64,000 nt of DNA from Mailhella massiliensis (GTDB lineage: Bacteria; Desulfobacterota; Desulfovibrionia; Desulfovibrionales; Desulfovibrionaceae): assembly GCF_900155525.1 (NCBI RefSeq), contig NZ_LT706940.1, positions 119,690-183,689 of the forward strand, read 5' to 3'. The notes under the pieces were generated by a model. The model was not told the DNA's origin. It ran no database searches and worked only from the letters and a program-made list of their open reading frames with translations. Positions 18,293 through 25,939 of this stretch are shown here, one piece after another (positions within the stretch are counted from its first letter, which is position 1; every line of letters begins with the position of its first letter). The translations under genes and the position numbers were made by a program.

Positions 18293-19282
18293 ATGGCAAA
18301 GACCATCGCCCGACGCGACATCTTGAAAATGAGTGCGGCCGCCACTCTCTGCGCCGCCGCCGGCGTTCTTGCAAAAAGCAGCACCGCCGAAGCCGGGGAT
18401 ACGAAGAGCCTGCTCAGGGCCGGCATCATCACCGACATGCACAAAACCAGCAAGGCCGACAGCAGCACCCGCATCTACTCCGCCTCCATGGACAAGATGA
18501 AGGTCTTCATCGACGCCATGAAGAAGGAAAAGCCCGCCTTCATCATCGAACTCGGAGACTTCGTGGATACGCTGGCCCCCGGCTCCGATCCCGCCGCCAA
18601 CCTGCGCGACATCGAAGCGCTGTTCACCTCCTTTGCCGGTCCCGCCTACCATGTGCTGGGCAATCACGACTTCGACAATCTGAAGCGCGAAGCCTTCCTC
18701 TCCGGCGTCGTCAACACCGGCATTGAAAAGGGCAGAACCTACTACTCCTTCGAAGCCGAAGGCGTGCACTGCATCGTGCTCGACGCCGACTATACGCCGA
18801 AAAACTTCCGCCCCTACGACATGAACACCCCCGAAGACACGTTCTGGACGTGGGTGGACACCATCATCCCGCCTCAGGAAATGGAATGGCTGGAAAAGGA
18901 CCTCAAGAGCACCGACAAGCCCGTGCTGGTGTTCAGCCATCAGACCCTGGACCGCGTGGACGAACAGGACCACAACATCAAGAACGCCTCCGCCGTGCGC
19001 AGGCTGCTGGAGGAAAGCGGAAAGGTGCTCGCCGTCATTTCCGGGCACGACCATCAGGGCGGCTACTCCAACATCAAGGGCATTCACTATGTGGTGCTCA
19101 ACGGCAACGTGGGCGTCAACGATACCCGCACCTGGGAAGCCACCAGCCTTGAAAAGGGCCGCGGCGTTCACAACGACAATCAGTTCTGCGTGCTCGACGT
19201 TCAGAAGAAGGGCAAGACCTATACCCTCAGCTTCGAAGGCTACGGCCGTCAGCCGAGCTACCGGCTGGAAAGAACGCTCTAG
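18293..19282 (+). CDS. Tat-exported metallophosphoesterase
   Basis: A 329-residue calcineurin-like phosphoesterase. The N-terminus has IARRDILKMSAAATLCAAAGVLA, a twin-arginine signal, so the protein is periplasmic. Dimetal site motifs are visible in order: GIITDMH (D-x-H), ELGDFVD (GD), LGNHDF (GNHD), a histidine in FSHQTL, and SGHDHQGG (GHDH). The ATG at 18293 is preferred because CGGAG lies about 7 bases upstream; an in-frame ATG at 18275 adds six residues with no better site. It could be a phosphodiesterase or phosphatase; the substrate is unknown. It stands alone between stem-loops. Confidence 0.88.
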   Translation: MAKTIARRDILKMSAAATLCAAAGVLAKSSTAEAGDTKSLLRAGIITDMHKTSKADSSTRIYSASMDKMKVFIDAMKKEKPAFIIELGDFVDTLAPGSDPAANLRDIEALFTSFAGPAYHVLGNHDFDNLKREAFLSGVVNTGIEKGRTYYSFEAEGVHCIVLDADYTPKNFRPYDMNTPEDTFWTWVDTIIPPQEMEWLEKDLKSTDKPVLVFSHQTLDRVDEQDHNIKNASAVRRLLEESGKVLAVISGHDHQGGYSNIKGIHYVVLNGNVGVNDTRTWEATSLEKGRGVHNDNQFCVLDVQKKGKTYTLSFEGYGRQPSYRLERTL

Positions 19283-19313
19283 GCCGTACTTCATCTTTCG
19301 TCACTCTCTCCGG

Positions 19314-19347
19314 GCGGGCGGCGCATCTTACGGGTGCGCCGCCCGCC
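19314..19347 (+). terminator. GC-rich hairpin after the metallophosphoesterase gene
   Basis: GCGGGCGGCGCA and TGCGCCGCCCGC pair perfectly around a 10-base loop, about 30 bases after the stop. Bases after it are GCCTTATG, so the U-run is poor. Confidence 0.55.
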
Positions 19348-19522
19348 GCCTTATGCGGCAGTTGCACAGAAGCGCCCTTTGTGCGACGATGCCTGCGGGA
19401 AAAATGTCCCAAGGCGTCATGCCTGAACCGTTCGTCGAGCTGACGGCTTCTGCCTCCCGGGCAGGAATTGTCGGCTTCTTTCTTTATGGGCGTGTGAAGG
19501 TATGCAAAAACAGGAGTCGAAG

Positions 19523-20215
19523 ATGATCTATTCCTCGGAAGTCGAACACATGTGTCCGGTGGCGAAAGGGGCGTATCACGGCCCCGCGCCCATCCCGGAG
19601 GAAGGCAAATGGGTGCAGGCGAAGCAGATCGGCGACATTTCCGGCCTGACCCACGGCATCGGCTGGTGCGCGCCGCAGCAGGGCGCGTGCAAGCTTACCC
19701 TCAACGTCAAGAACGGCATCATTGAAGAAGCGCTGGTGGAAACCCTGGGCTGCTCCGGCATGACCCATTCGGCGGCCATGGCCTCCGAAATACTTCCGGG
19801 CAAGACCATCCTGGAAGCGCTGAACACCGACCTTGTCTGCGACGCCATCAACGTGGCCATGCGCGAACTGTTCCTGCAGATCGTCTACGGCCGCAGCCAG
19901 ACGGCCTTCTCGGAAGGCGGGCTCCCCATCGGCGCCAGCCTCGAAGACCTCGGCAAGGGTATGCGCAGCCAGGTAGGCACCATGTTCGGCACCAAGCTCA
20001 AGGGCGCGCGCTATCTGGAAATGGCCGAAGGCTATGTCACGCAGCTTGCGCTGAACGCCGACAACGAAATCATCGGCTATGAATTCCTCAACCTCGGCAA
20101 GTTCACCGACGCGCTCAAGAAGGGAGAAGACCCCGCCGCCGCGCTGGAAAAGGCCAAGGGCCGTTACGGGCAGTTCGCAGACGCCGTGAAATATATCGAT
20201 CCGAGAAAGGAATAA
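19523..20215 (+). CDS. NifU-like iron-sulfur scaffold-type protein, partner of GGGtGRT protein
   Basis: A 230-residue soluble protein. It contains cysteines in HMCPVAKG, GWCAPQQGACKL and a central LGCSGMTHSAAMAS motif recalling the IscU/NifU scaffold fold (GCS context). Database annotation of proteins with this arrangement is usually iron-sulfur cluster assembly scaffold, always next to a GGGtGRT gene (established knowledge, from memory). AGGAG at 19512-19516 favours the ATG at 19523 over an upstream ATG at 19502. Its stop is 14 bases before the next gene. The functions of this protein and its partner are not established. Confidence 0.75.
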   Translation: MIYSSEVEHMCPVAKGAYHGPAPIPEEGKWVQAKQIGDISGLTHGIGWCAPQQGACKLTLNVKNGIIEEALVETLGCSGMTHSAAMASEILPGKTILEALNTDLVCDAINVAMRELFLQIVYGRSQTAFSEGGLPIGASLEDLGKGMRSQVGTMFGTKLKGARYLEMAEGYVTQLALNADNEIIGYEFLNLGKFTDALKKGEDPAAALEKAKGRYGQFADAVKYIDPRKE

Positions 20216-20229
20216 GGGAGGGGGAAATC

Positions 20230-21231
20230 ATGGCACTGTTTGAAAGTTACGAACGCCGCATCGAACGCATCAATGCGGTTCTCAAGGAAAACGGCATCGC
20301 CTCCCTGGAAGAGGCGCGGGACATCTGCGCCGCCAGGGGCGTCGATCCTTACCGCATCGTGAAGGAAATTCAGCCCATCGCCTTTGAAAACGCCTGCTGG
20401 GCCTATACCGTCGGCGCGGCCATCGCCATCAGGAAAGGCTGCGCCACGGCTCCCGAAGCCGCCGAAGCCATCGGCATCGGCCTTCAGTCCTTCTGCATTC
20501 CCGGTTCCGTGGCGGAAGACAGAAAGGTCGGCCTCGGGCACGGCAACCTCGCGGCCATGCTGCTGTGCGACGAAACCGAATGTTTCGCCTTCCTCGCCGG
20601 GCATGAATCCTTCGCCGCCGCCGAAGGCGCCATCGGCATCGTGAAGAACGCCAACAAGTCCAGAAAGAAGCCCCTGCGGGTCATTCTCAACGGTCTCGGA
20701 AAGGACGCCGCGCAGATCATCTCCCGCATCAACGGCTTCACCTATGTGCAGACGCAGTTCGACTACGCCACGGGCAAGCTCTCCATCGTGAGGGAAATCC
20801 CCTATTCCAAGAACGAACGTGCTTCCGTGCGCTGCTACGGCGCCGACGACGTACGCGAGGGCGTGGCCATCATGCACAGGGAAAAGGTCGACGTGTCCAT
20901 CACCGGCAACTCCACCAACCCCACCCGCTTCCAGCATCCCGTGGCGGGCACCTACAAGAAGGAATGCGTGGAACAGGGGAAGAAGTACTTCTCCGTGGCT
21001 TCCGGCGGCGGCACCGGCCGTACGCTCCATCCCGACAACATGGCTGCCGGTCCCGCCTCCTACGGCATGACGGACACCATGGGCCGTATGCATTCCGACG
21101 CGCAGTTCGCAGGCTCGAGCTCCGTGCCCGCCCATGTGGAAATGATGGGCTTCCTGGGCATGGGCAACAACCCCATGGTGGGCGCCACCGTTGCCGTGGC
21201 CGTCGCCGTGGCGGAAGCCATGAACAAGTAG
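20230..21231 (+). CDS. GGGtGRT protein
   Basis: A 333-residue protein named for the signature SGGGTGRTLHPDNMA, seen near residues 257-271. It is a conserved family of unknown function, widespread in anaerobes, usually encoded with the NifU-like protein found directly upstream here. Other visible features: ICAARGVDPYRIVKEIQ near the N-terminus, GHGNLAAMLLCDETECFAFLAGHESF in the middle, and a glycine/alanine-rich C-terminus ending GATVAVAVAVAEAMNK. Alternating small hydrophobic and glycine stretches suggest a nucleotide- or cofactor-binding fold. GGAGGGG precedes the start. The two genes form an operon. Confidence 0.88.
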   Translation: MALFESYERRIERINAVLKENGIASLEEARDICAARGVDPYRIVKEIQPIAFENACWAYTVGAAIAIRKGCATAPEAAEAIGIGLQSFCIPGSVAEDRKVGLGHGNLAAMLLCDETECFAFLAGHESFAAAEGAIGIVKNANKSRKKPLRVILNGLGKDAAQIISRINGFTYVQTQFDYATGKLSIVREIPYSKNERASVRCYGADDVREGVAIMHREKVDVSITGNSTNPTRFQHPVAGTYKKECVEQGKKYFSVASGGGTGRTLHPDNMAAGPASYGMTDTMGRMHSDAQFAGSSSVPAHVEMMGFLGMGNNPMVGATVAVAVAVAEAMNK

Positions 21232-21330
21232 CGCATACCTGACCGGCAGGACGCCGCTTTTCCGCAGCGGCCGGGCTGCGCCGACCCAGACATGCCCTTT
21301 TCCTCAATCACAAACCATTCTGTTCCGTGC

Positions 21331-21358
21331 GGGTTCCCGGACGATTCCGGGAACCCTC
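21331..21358 (+). terminator. Hairpin after the GGGtGRT gene
   Basis: GGGTTCCC and GGGAACCC flank an inner GGA/TCC extension; ATTTTCC follows shortly afterwards. It is a moderate intrinsic terminator candidate between the GGGtGRT gene and the first lacI-type gene. Confidence 0.5.
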
Positions 21359-21493
21359 GGATTTTCCTCTCCCCGGACAGCCGCCCGGTTTTCCGGGGCA
21401 GCGCCCGCACCGCCTTCCGTGCGGCCGCGGATCTTCAGCCCCATGCCGCAGCAAACCGCAATGCTTCCGCGGGCATGAAGCAGGCTTCCCCAT

Positions 21494-21522
21494 TTGACGA
21501 AAACGCGCCTTCCCGCTAGCCT
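21494..21522 (+). promoter_or_regulatory. Promoter of first LacI-family gene
   Basis: TTGACG (21494-21499), a 17-base spacer and TAGCCT (21517-21522) lie about 20 bases before the GTG start. The same -35, spacer length and -10 are repeated upstream of the paralogous gene at 25893-25921, including matching flanking bases. This supports the site as a real promoter and possible shared autoregulatory operator. Confidence 0.65.
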
Positions 21523-21541
21523 GCCTTTCTGGAGAAAAGCC

Positions 21542-22618
21542 GTGCATAGCAGAAAAAAAGTGACGCTGGAAGATGTAAGCCAGGCTGCGGGAGTGTCGCT
21601 GAGTTCGGTTTCCATGATTCTCAACGCCCGGGCGGACGTATCCTTTTCCCCCGAAACGGTACGCAAGGTACGCAGTGCGGCGGAAAGCCTCGGTTACCGC
21701 GCCCCGGCAAGACTCGGCAAGGGGCGGCTTCCCGGCAGAAACGTCGTGTTCATCGTCACGCCCAACATTGCCAACGCCTATTATTCCGGCCTGGTGCAGG
21801 CCATACAGCAGGCTGCGGAGGAACGCGGCTTCTCCACGCTCATCTTCACCACCTACCGGGCGGAAAGCAAGGAAGAGGAAGTGCTGGACATGGCTCTCGC
21901 GCTGGGCGCGGCAGGCATGATCTTCACCCTCACGCCCCGGAGCATCCGCAAGGTGGAAAAGGTGAACGGCAAAATTCCCATCGTGCTCATGGGCGACGGC
22001 AACTCCAGCCCCAAGGTGGATACCGTGGAGCTCGACAACTACAGCGCAGGCGTGCTCATCGGGCGGCACATGCTGGAGCTCGGCCACAGGCACATCGCCT
22101 TCATTTCCGCCATGACCAACACCGCCAACGCCATACGCCTGCGCAGACTTCAGGGCGTGCGCGACACCTACGCGGAAAAACCCGGCTGCTCCGTTCAGGT
22201 GTTCACCCGCGACTACACCCCCCGCGAGGAACTCGGCAACACGGATCTGGAACAGTGCATCGGCTACGAGCTCACCATGCAGTGCCTGAAGAAAAAAAGC
22301 CGTGTTTCCGGTTTCGTGGCCGTCAACGACTTCATCGCCTACGGCGTGCTCGACGCCCTGGCCGACAGCGGCCTGCGCGTGCCCGAAGACTACAGCGTCT
22401 GCGGATTCAACAACCTTTCCTCTTCCCGCATTTCCCGCGTGGGACTCACCACCGTGGAGCATCAGACGGAGGCATGGGCACGCAACGCCGTAGACATCCT
22501 TTACGAACGCATCAGGGGCGGCAACGCCGTAAGCGACATTACCCGCGTAGCCTACACCCACCGCCTGCTGGAACGCCGTTCCACGGCTCCGTTCCGCCAG
22601 ACACAGGAGAAACCATGA
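21542..22618 (+). CDS. LacI-family transcriptional regulator (paralogue 1)
   Basis: A 358-residue LacI/GalR-type regulator. The N-terminal HTH and hinge read KVTLEDVSQAAGVSLSSVSMILN, then SFSPETVRKVRSAAESLGYR. The periplasmic-binding-protein-like effector domain follows (NVVFIVTPNIANAYYSGLVQ onward). A GTG start at 21542 is chosen: GGAG at 21531-21534 is well spaced, and the predicted N-terminus aligns with paralogue 2, which starts MTTKKRITLEDVS. The next gene overlaps by ATGA. It is very similar to the protein at 25940-27013, so the pair arose by duplication. The effector is unknown. Confidence 0.9.
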   Translation: MHSRKKVTLEDVSQAAGVSLSSVSMILNARADVSFSPETVRKVRSAAESLGYRAPARLGKGRLPGRNVVFIVTPNIANAYYSGLVQAIQQAAEERGFSTLIFTTYRAESKEEEVLDMALALGAAGMIFTLTPRSIRKVEKVNGKIPIVLMGDGNSSPKVDTVELDNYSAGVLIGRHMLELGHRHIAFISAMTNTANAIRLRRLQGVRDTYAEKPGCSVQVFTRDYTPREELGNTDLEQCIGYELTMQCLKKKSRVSGFVAVNDFIAYGVLDALADSGLRVPEDYSVCGFNNLSSSRISRVGLTTVEHQTEAWARNAVDILYERIRGGNAVSDITRVAYTHRLLERRSTAPFRQTQEKP

Positions 22619-23223
22619 AAGGCCTTTTCTGCCTCCCGCTTCTGCTTCTGCTTTCCGGCTGCAGCATGTTCCACCTGCCCTTCTCGGGCGACCCGGAGAA
22701 GGCGGACAGCCCCGCAGCTCCGGTAAACGTCAAAGAACCCGCTCCGAGCCGCAGCGTTTCGCCCGAAGTGCAGAAACTCGTCGCCGAGGCGCTGGAATAC
22801 TGGACCGATTCCGGGGAATGCACCAATCCCGAAAGGGCGGCGGCGCTTCTGGACAAGGCCGTGGCGGCCGATCCGCTGGACCCTGCGCCCTATCTTCTGC
22901 GCTCCCTTGCCCTGAGCGATCTCGGCTACATGAACGAGGCATTCGACGACGCCACCAGAGCCATACGCCTTTCCCCCACGGCGGAAGCCTACGCCACGCG
23001 CGGCTTCATCTGCCTGAAGCAGCGCCATGCCAAAGGCGCGCAGCGCGACTTCGAATACGCGGAAAAAATCAATCCCGACGAACCGCTCATCTATGTGTAC
23101 CGGGCCGCCGGTGCCTTCATGGAGGGCCGCGACAAGGATGCCTGCCGGGACCTGGAACACGCCTGTTCTCTCGGACGCTGCAATCCGTGGGAAACGGCAA
23201 AAACGGGCAATCTCTGCCGCTGA
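22615..23223 (+). CDS. TPR-repeat lipoprotein
   Basis: A 202-residue protein. The N-terminus MKGLFCLPLLLLLSGCSMF is a lipoprotein signal with lipobox LSGC and cysteine 16 as the modified residue. A proline-rich linker is followed by tetratricopeptide-like repeats from about residue 80 (AAADPLDPAPYLLRSLALSDLG, then MNEAFDDATRAIRLSP, then AKGAQRDFEYAEKINPDEPL). It is probably attached to the inner leaflet of the outer membrane or to the inner membrane, acting in protein-protein contacts. The start overlaps the regulator stop (ATGA), yet the functional link to the regulator is not obvious. Two terminators follow. Confidence 0.85.
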   Translation: MKGLFCLPLLLLLSGCSMFHLPFSGDPEKADSPAAPVNVKEPAPSRSVSPEVQKLVAEALEYWTDSGECTNPERAAALLDKAVAADPLDPAPYLLRSLALSDLGYMNEAFDDATRAIRLSPTAEAYATRGFICLKQRHAKGAQRDFEYAEKINPDEPLIYVYRAAGAFMEGRDKDACRDLEHACSLGRCNPWETAKTGNLCR

Positions 23224-23248
23224 CGGGCCTCTTCCGGCAGGACAGTTT

Positions 23249-23283
23249 CGACAGCGCTCCGCACGGCGGAGCGCTGTCGTTTA
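23249..23283 (+). terminator. Strong terminator after the TPR lipoprotein gene
   Basis: CGACAGCGCTCCG and CGGAGCGCTGTCG form a perfect 13-bp stem around a 5-base loop, followed by TTTAAAA. Confidence 0.88.
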
Positions 23284-23289
23284 AAACGG

Positions 23290-23324
23290 AAGGCCGCCGC
23301 CCGCAGGGCGACGGCCTTTTTCCG
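23290..23324 (+). terminator. Second terminator-like hairpin
   Basis: AAGGCCG and CGGCCTT flank an inner GCCC/GGGC stem; TTTTTCC follows. It forms a tandem with the hairpin at 23249-23283 and lies between convergent genes. Confidence 0.65.
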
Positions 23325-23421
23325 AGGAGGAACAGGGGCAGGGGAACCCCTTTTTCCCCGTGCCGGAGCCTGCGCCCCTGTACGGCTCAGGCTCCGGCCG
23401 GGGCAGGAATCATTGGAATCT

Positions 23422-24246
23422 CTACTCTTCCGTGGGATTCACGGAATCAAGAAAGCGATAAGGCCCCGCATAGGTGGGCGTGCCGTAAATCTGGCAGACG
23501 TGGGTGTTCCATGCGCCGTCGCGCCAGTCGTGCAGAAGATAGCCCGGAGCTTCCATCACGAAGGTGTCGCCGCCTTCCGGGGAAAGATCGAGATCTATCT
23601 GCATGGAGGCGGCGGGGGCGGTAACGGCCGCCACCCCGGCCCACTGCGTGAAGATGGGCCTGTGCATGTGGCCGCAGCAGAGCCGCACCCACGGTGCCTT
23701 TTCCAGAATGGCGCGCAGGCGCTCCACGTTTTCATAAGGCTCGTCCATGGCGCCCATGCCCGTGATGAAGGGCGGATGATGCATGAAAAGAAGCGCAGGC
23801 ACGCCGGGGCGGCGGGCAAGCTCCCTTTCCAGCCACGCGGCGCACGCTTCCGGCACATGCCCGGAATGAGAACCCGGGCTCATGCTGTCCATCATCAGAA
23901 AACGCACGTCGTCCTTTTCCACGCTATAGCACAGCCAGGGCGCCGTCTGTTCGTTTTCCGGGCACCAGCCCTTGAGGATGGAACGCATCCTGTCGCGCCT
24001 GTCGTGATTGCCGGGCACGGCGTACACGGGAATGTTCAGGGGCGAAAGCGCTTCATACAGCATGTGATAGGCGTGTTCGTCGCCGCTGTCGGCAAGATCG
24101 CCGGTAATGACCATCATGTCCGGCTTCCGGGCGAGGCTGAGAAGATGCTTTGCCGCGGTTTCCAGGCACTTCGGGGTGTCCACCACACGAAACGACAATC
24201 TGCCGTCGCCGCGAAGATGAAAATCGGAAATCTGAAGTACTTGCAT
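23422..24246 (-). CDS. GpdQ-like class III phosphodiesterase
   Basis: A 274-residue cytoplasmic metallophosphoesterase. Dimetal ligands are visible in order: QISDFHL (D-x-H, residues 5-11), TGDLAD, PGNHD, MHHPPF and CGHMHRP. The pattern and the C-terminal end (YAGPYRFLDSVNPTEE) recall GpdQ, the glycerophosphodiesterase of Klebsiella aerogenes, which has a similarly placed YAGP and a terminal PTEE. It could hydrolyse glycerophosphodiesters or cyclic nucleotides. It lies 42 bases downstream of the transporter at 24289-25620 in the same operon, which fits an import-then-hydrolyse pair. Confidence 0.78.
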   Translation of the reverse strand: MQVLQISDFHLRGDGRLSFRVVDTPKCLETAAKHLLSLARKPDMMVITGDLADSGDEHAYHMLYEALSPLNIPVYAVPGNHDRRDRMRSILKGWCPENEQTAPWLCYSVEKDDVRFLMMDSMSPGSHSGHVPEACAAWLERELARRPGVPALLFMHHPPFITGMGAMDEPYENVERLRAILEKAPWVRLCCGHMHRPIFTQWAGVAAVTAPAASMQIDLDLSPEGGDTFVMEAPGYLLHDWRDGAWNTHVCQIYGTPTYAGPYRFLDSVNPTEE

Positions 24247-24288
24247 AGGTATTCCTTGCGGGAGAGGGAATCTCTCCCGCGTCCTTTG

Positions 24289-25620
24289 TCAGATGTGTTC
24301 CACATCGTCGCCCAGGCGACGCACGGCGGCGTTGTGCTTGCGCTGCACGATGAAGGCGGAAACCGCGCTCGTGGCGGCGGCCAGCATGGTGTACAGGCAG
24401 ACATAGATGGGGTCGCCGTCGGCCACCTTCATGAAGTAGGTGCACAGACCGGGCACAATGCCCGCCACAAGGAAGCCGGGGAACTGATACACTATGGAAA
24501 TGCCGGTATAGCGCACGTCGGCCGGGAAGAGATCGGAGAACAGCGCCGCTTCGGGGCCGAACACACCCGCGTAGAATACGCTGAGCGGAATGATGATGGC
24601 AAGGCCGATCATGAAGAGATTGCCCTCGCTCGCGCCCATGAGCCAGAAGGAGGGGAAGATGGAGAGGCCGCACAGCATACTGGCGATGCCGTACACACGG
24701 CCGCGGCCGTAGCGGTCGGCAAGGCGTCCGGCAATGAGGATGAAGGGGCACATGACGAGCGCGGACACCATGACCAGCGAAAGAGCCTCGGTGCGCGGCA
24801 CGTTCACATACTGCACGAGATAGGTGATGACGAACACGGCAAGCACGTTGAAGAACACGCCGTCGATCCAGCGCGCGCCCACGCCGAGGGCGATGTTGCC
24901 GGGATGTTCCCTGCACACCTTCACGATGGGCAGAGTCTTCTTCTCCTTCTCCTGACGGGCCTTTTCCTGGGCCTTCTGGAAGTCGGGAGTTTCAAGGATG
25001 TGCATACGGATGTAAAGGGCGATGCACACGAGCACCACGCTCACGAGGAAGGCGAGTCTCCAGCCCCAGGCAAGGAACTGTTCGTTGGTCAGCGCCCAGG
25101 AAAGCAGGGCTACCACGCCGGAGGAAAGACACAGCCCCGTGGCCAGCCCCATCTGGGGAATGCTGGCGTAGAAGGCGCGTTCCTTCTTGCTGGCGTATTC
25201 ATAGGTCATGAGCACGGCACCGCCCCATTCGCCGCCGAGCCCCAGCCCCTGACACAGGCGCAGCGTCTGAAGGATGATGGGAGCGGCGATGCCTATCTGC
25301 GCATAGGTGGGAACAAGGCCTATGCCGATGGTGGCAAGGCCCATGATGAGCATGGTGAGCACCAGCATGCTCTTGCGGCCCAGCCTGTCGCCGAAGTGAC
25401 CGAACACGAAGCCGCCGAAAGGACGGGCCAGATAGCCGATGGCAAAGGTGCTGTAGGCCAGAAGGGTGCCGATGAACGGGTCATCCGTAGGAAAGTACAG
25501 CTTGTTGAAGACGATGCCCGCCACCACGCCGTAGAGGAAGAAGTCATACCATTCGATGGTTGCTCCGAGCAGACTGGCCAGTACTACCTTGCGGATTTCT
25601 TTTTTGCTGGGCGCGCTCAT
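24289..25620 (-). CDS. MFS transporter, metabolite:H+ symporter (MHS) type
   Basis: A 443-residue inner-membrane protein with 12 predicted helices. The N-terminal motif SLLGATIEWYDFFLYG and the loop HFGDRLGRKSMLVLTM are hallmarks of the MHS subfamily (KgtP, ProP, ShiA, citrate transporters). The stretch CQGLGLGGEWGGAV is another family signature. The central cytoplasmic loop is rich in K and E (residues 212-230). AGGAG precedes the ATG at 25620. It is transcribed away from the LacI-type gene at 25940 through a shared region carrying three palindromes (25672-25872), so it is probably a target of that regulator. The substrate is unknown, perhaps a phosphodiester given the neighbour. Confidence 0.88.
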   Translation of the reverse strand: MSAPSKKEIRKVVLASLLGATIEWYDFFLYGVVAGIVFNKLYFPTDDPFIGTLLAYSTFAIGYLARPFGGFVFGHFGDRLGRKSMLVLTMLIMGLATIGIGLVPTYAQIGIAAPIILQTLRLCQGLGLGGEWGGAVLMTYEYASKKERAFYASIPQMGLATGLCLSSGVVALLSWALTNEQFLAWGWRLAFLVSVVLVCIALYIRMHILETPDFQKAQEKARQEKEKKTLPIVKVCREHPGNIALGVGARWIDGVFFNVLAVFVITYLVQYVNVPRTEALSLVMVSALVMCPFILIAGRLADRYGRGRVYGIASMLCGLSIFPSFWLMGASEGNLFMIGLAIIIPLSVFYAGVFGPEAALFSDLFPADVRYTGISIVYQFPGFLVAGIVPGLCTYFMKVADGDPIYVCLYTMLAAATSAVSAFIVQRKHNAAVRRLGDDVEHI

Positions 25621-25671
25621 GAAAAGCTCCTGTGATGTTAAAGGGGGAAACCCGTACTCCTGAAAGAGGTT

Positions 25672-25872
25672 ATTAAAATTTTAATTAAAATGTAGGAAAC
25701 TTTTTCATTAAAATTTTAATAAAATCTTCTCCATCCACATGTCTAACGATTTTTGTTCTACGGGTATTATTGTTATTAATCAAGATAATCTGCGATATTT
25801 TTTCTTTTTTAAAAATTTAGCATTTGAATTCGCCATCTTCGACAATATGATTTTTATTTTTAAAATTTTAAT
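25672..25872. promoter_or_regulatory. Three copies of palindrome TTAAAATTTTAA, candidate operators
   Basis: ATTAAAATTTTAAT is perfect at 25672-25685 and 25707-25720; a third copy, TTTAAAATTTTAAT, lies at 25859-25872. Centres are 35 and 152 bases apart. All share the 12-bp core. They lie in a 320-base AT-rich divergent region between the MHS transporter and the second LacI-type gene; the third copy sits 20 bases upstream of the LacI promoter. Wide spacing suits looping by a tetrameric repressor, but LacI-family sites usually have a central CG, so a different AT-preferring protein is possible. Confidence 0.55.
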
Positions 25873-25892
25873 AGCCTTTCCGCACCCGTTGT

Positions 25893-25921
25893 TTGACGAA
25901 AGCGGGCCTTGTCGTTAGCCT
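25893..25921 (+). promoter_or_regulatory. Promoter of second LacI-family gene
   Basis: TTGACG (25893-25898), a 17-base spacer and TAGCCT (25916-25921). The -35, spacer length and -10 are identical to those at 21494-21522, with conserved TTTGACGAAA, GCCTT and TAGCCT blocks. Confidence 0.65.
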
Positions 25922-25939
25922 TCTCTCGGAGATGCTGCC

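Noticed and set aside
21494-21541. ATG-like upstream start for the first LacI gene at 21494.
   Set aside because: It would place the start within the -35 element and adds 16 residues with no counterpart in the paralogue; the GTG at 21542 has a good ribosome site.
23413-25635. 740-codon plus-strand open frame opposite the phosphodiesterase and MHS transporter.
   Set aside because: It spans two well-supported minus-strand genes plus their gap and is rich in His/Gly/Ala, as expected of antisense reading.
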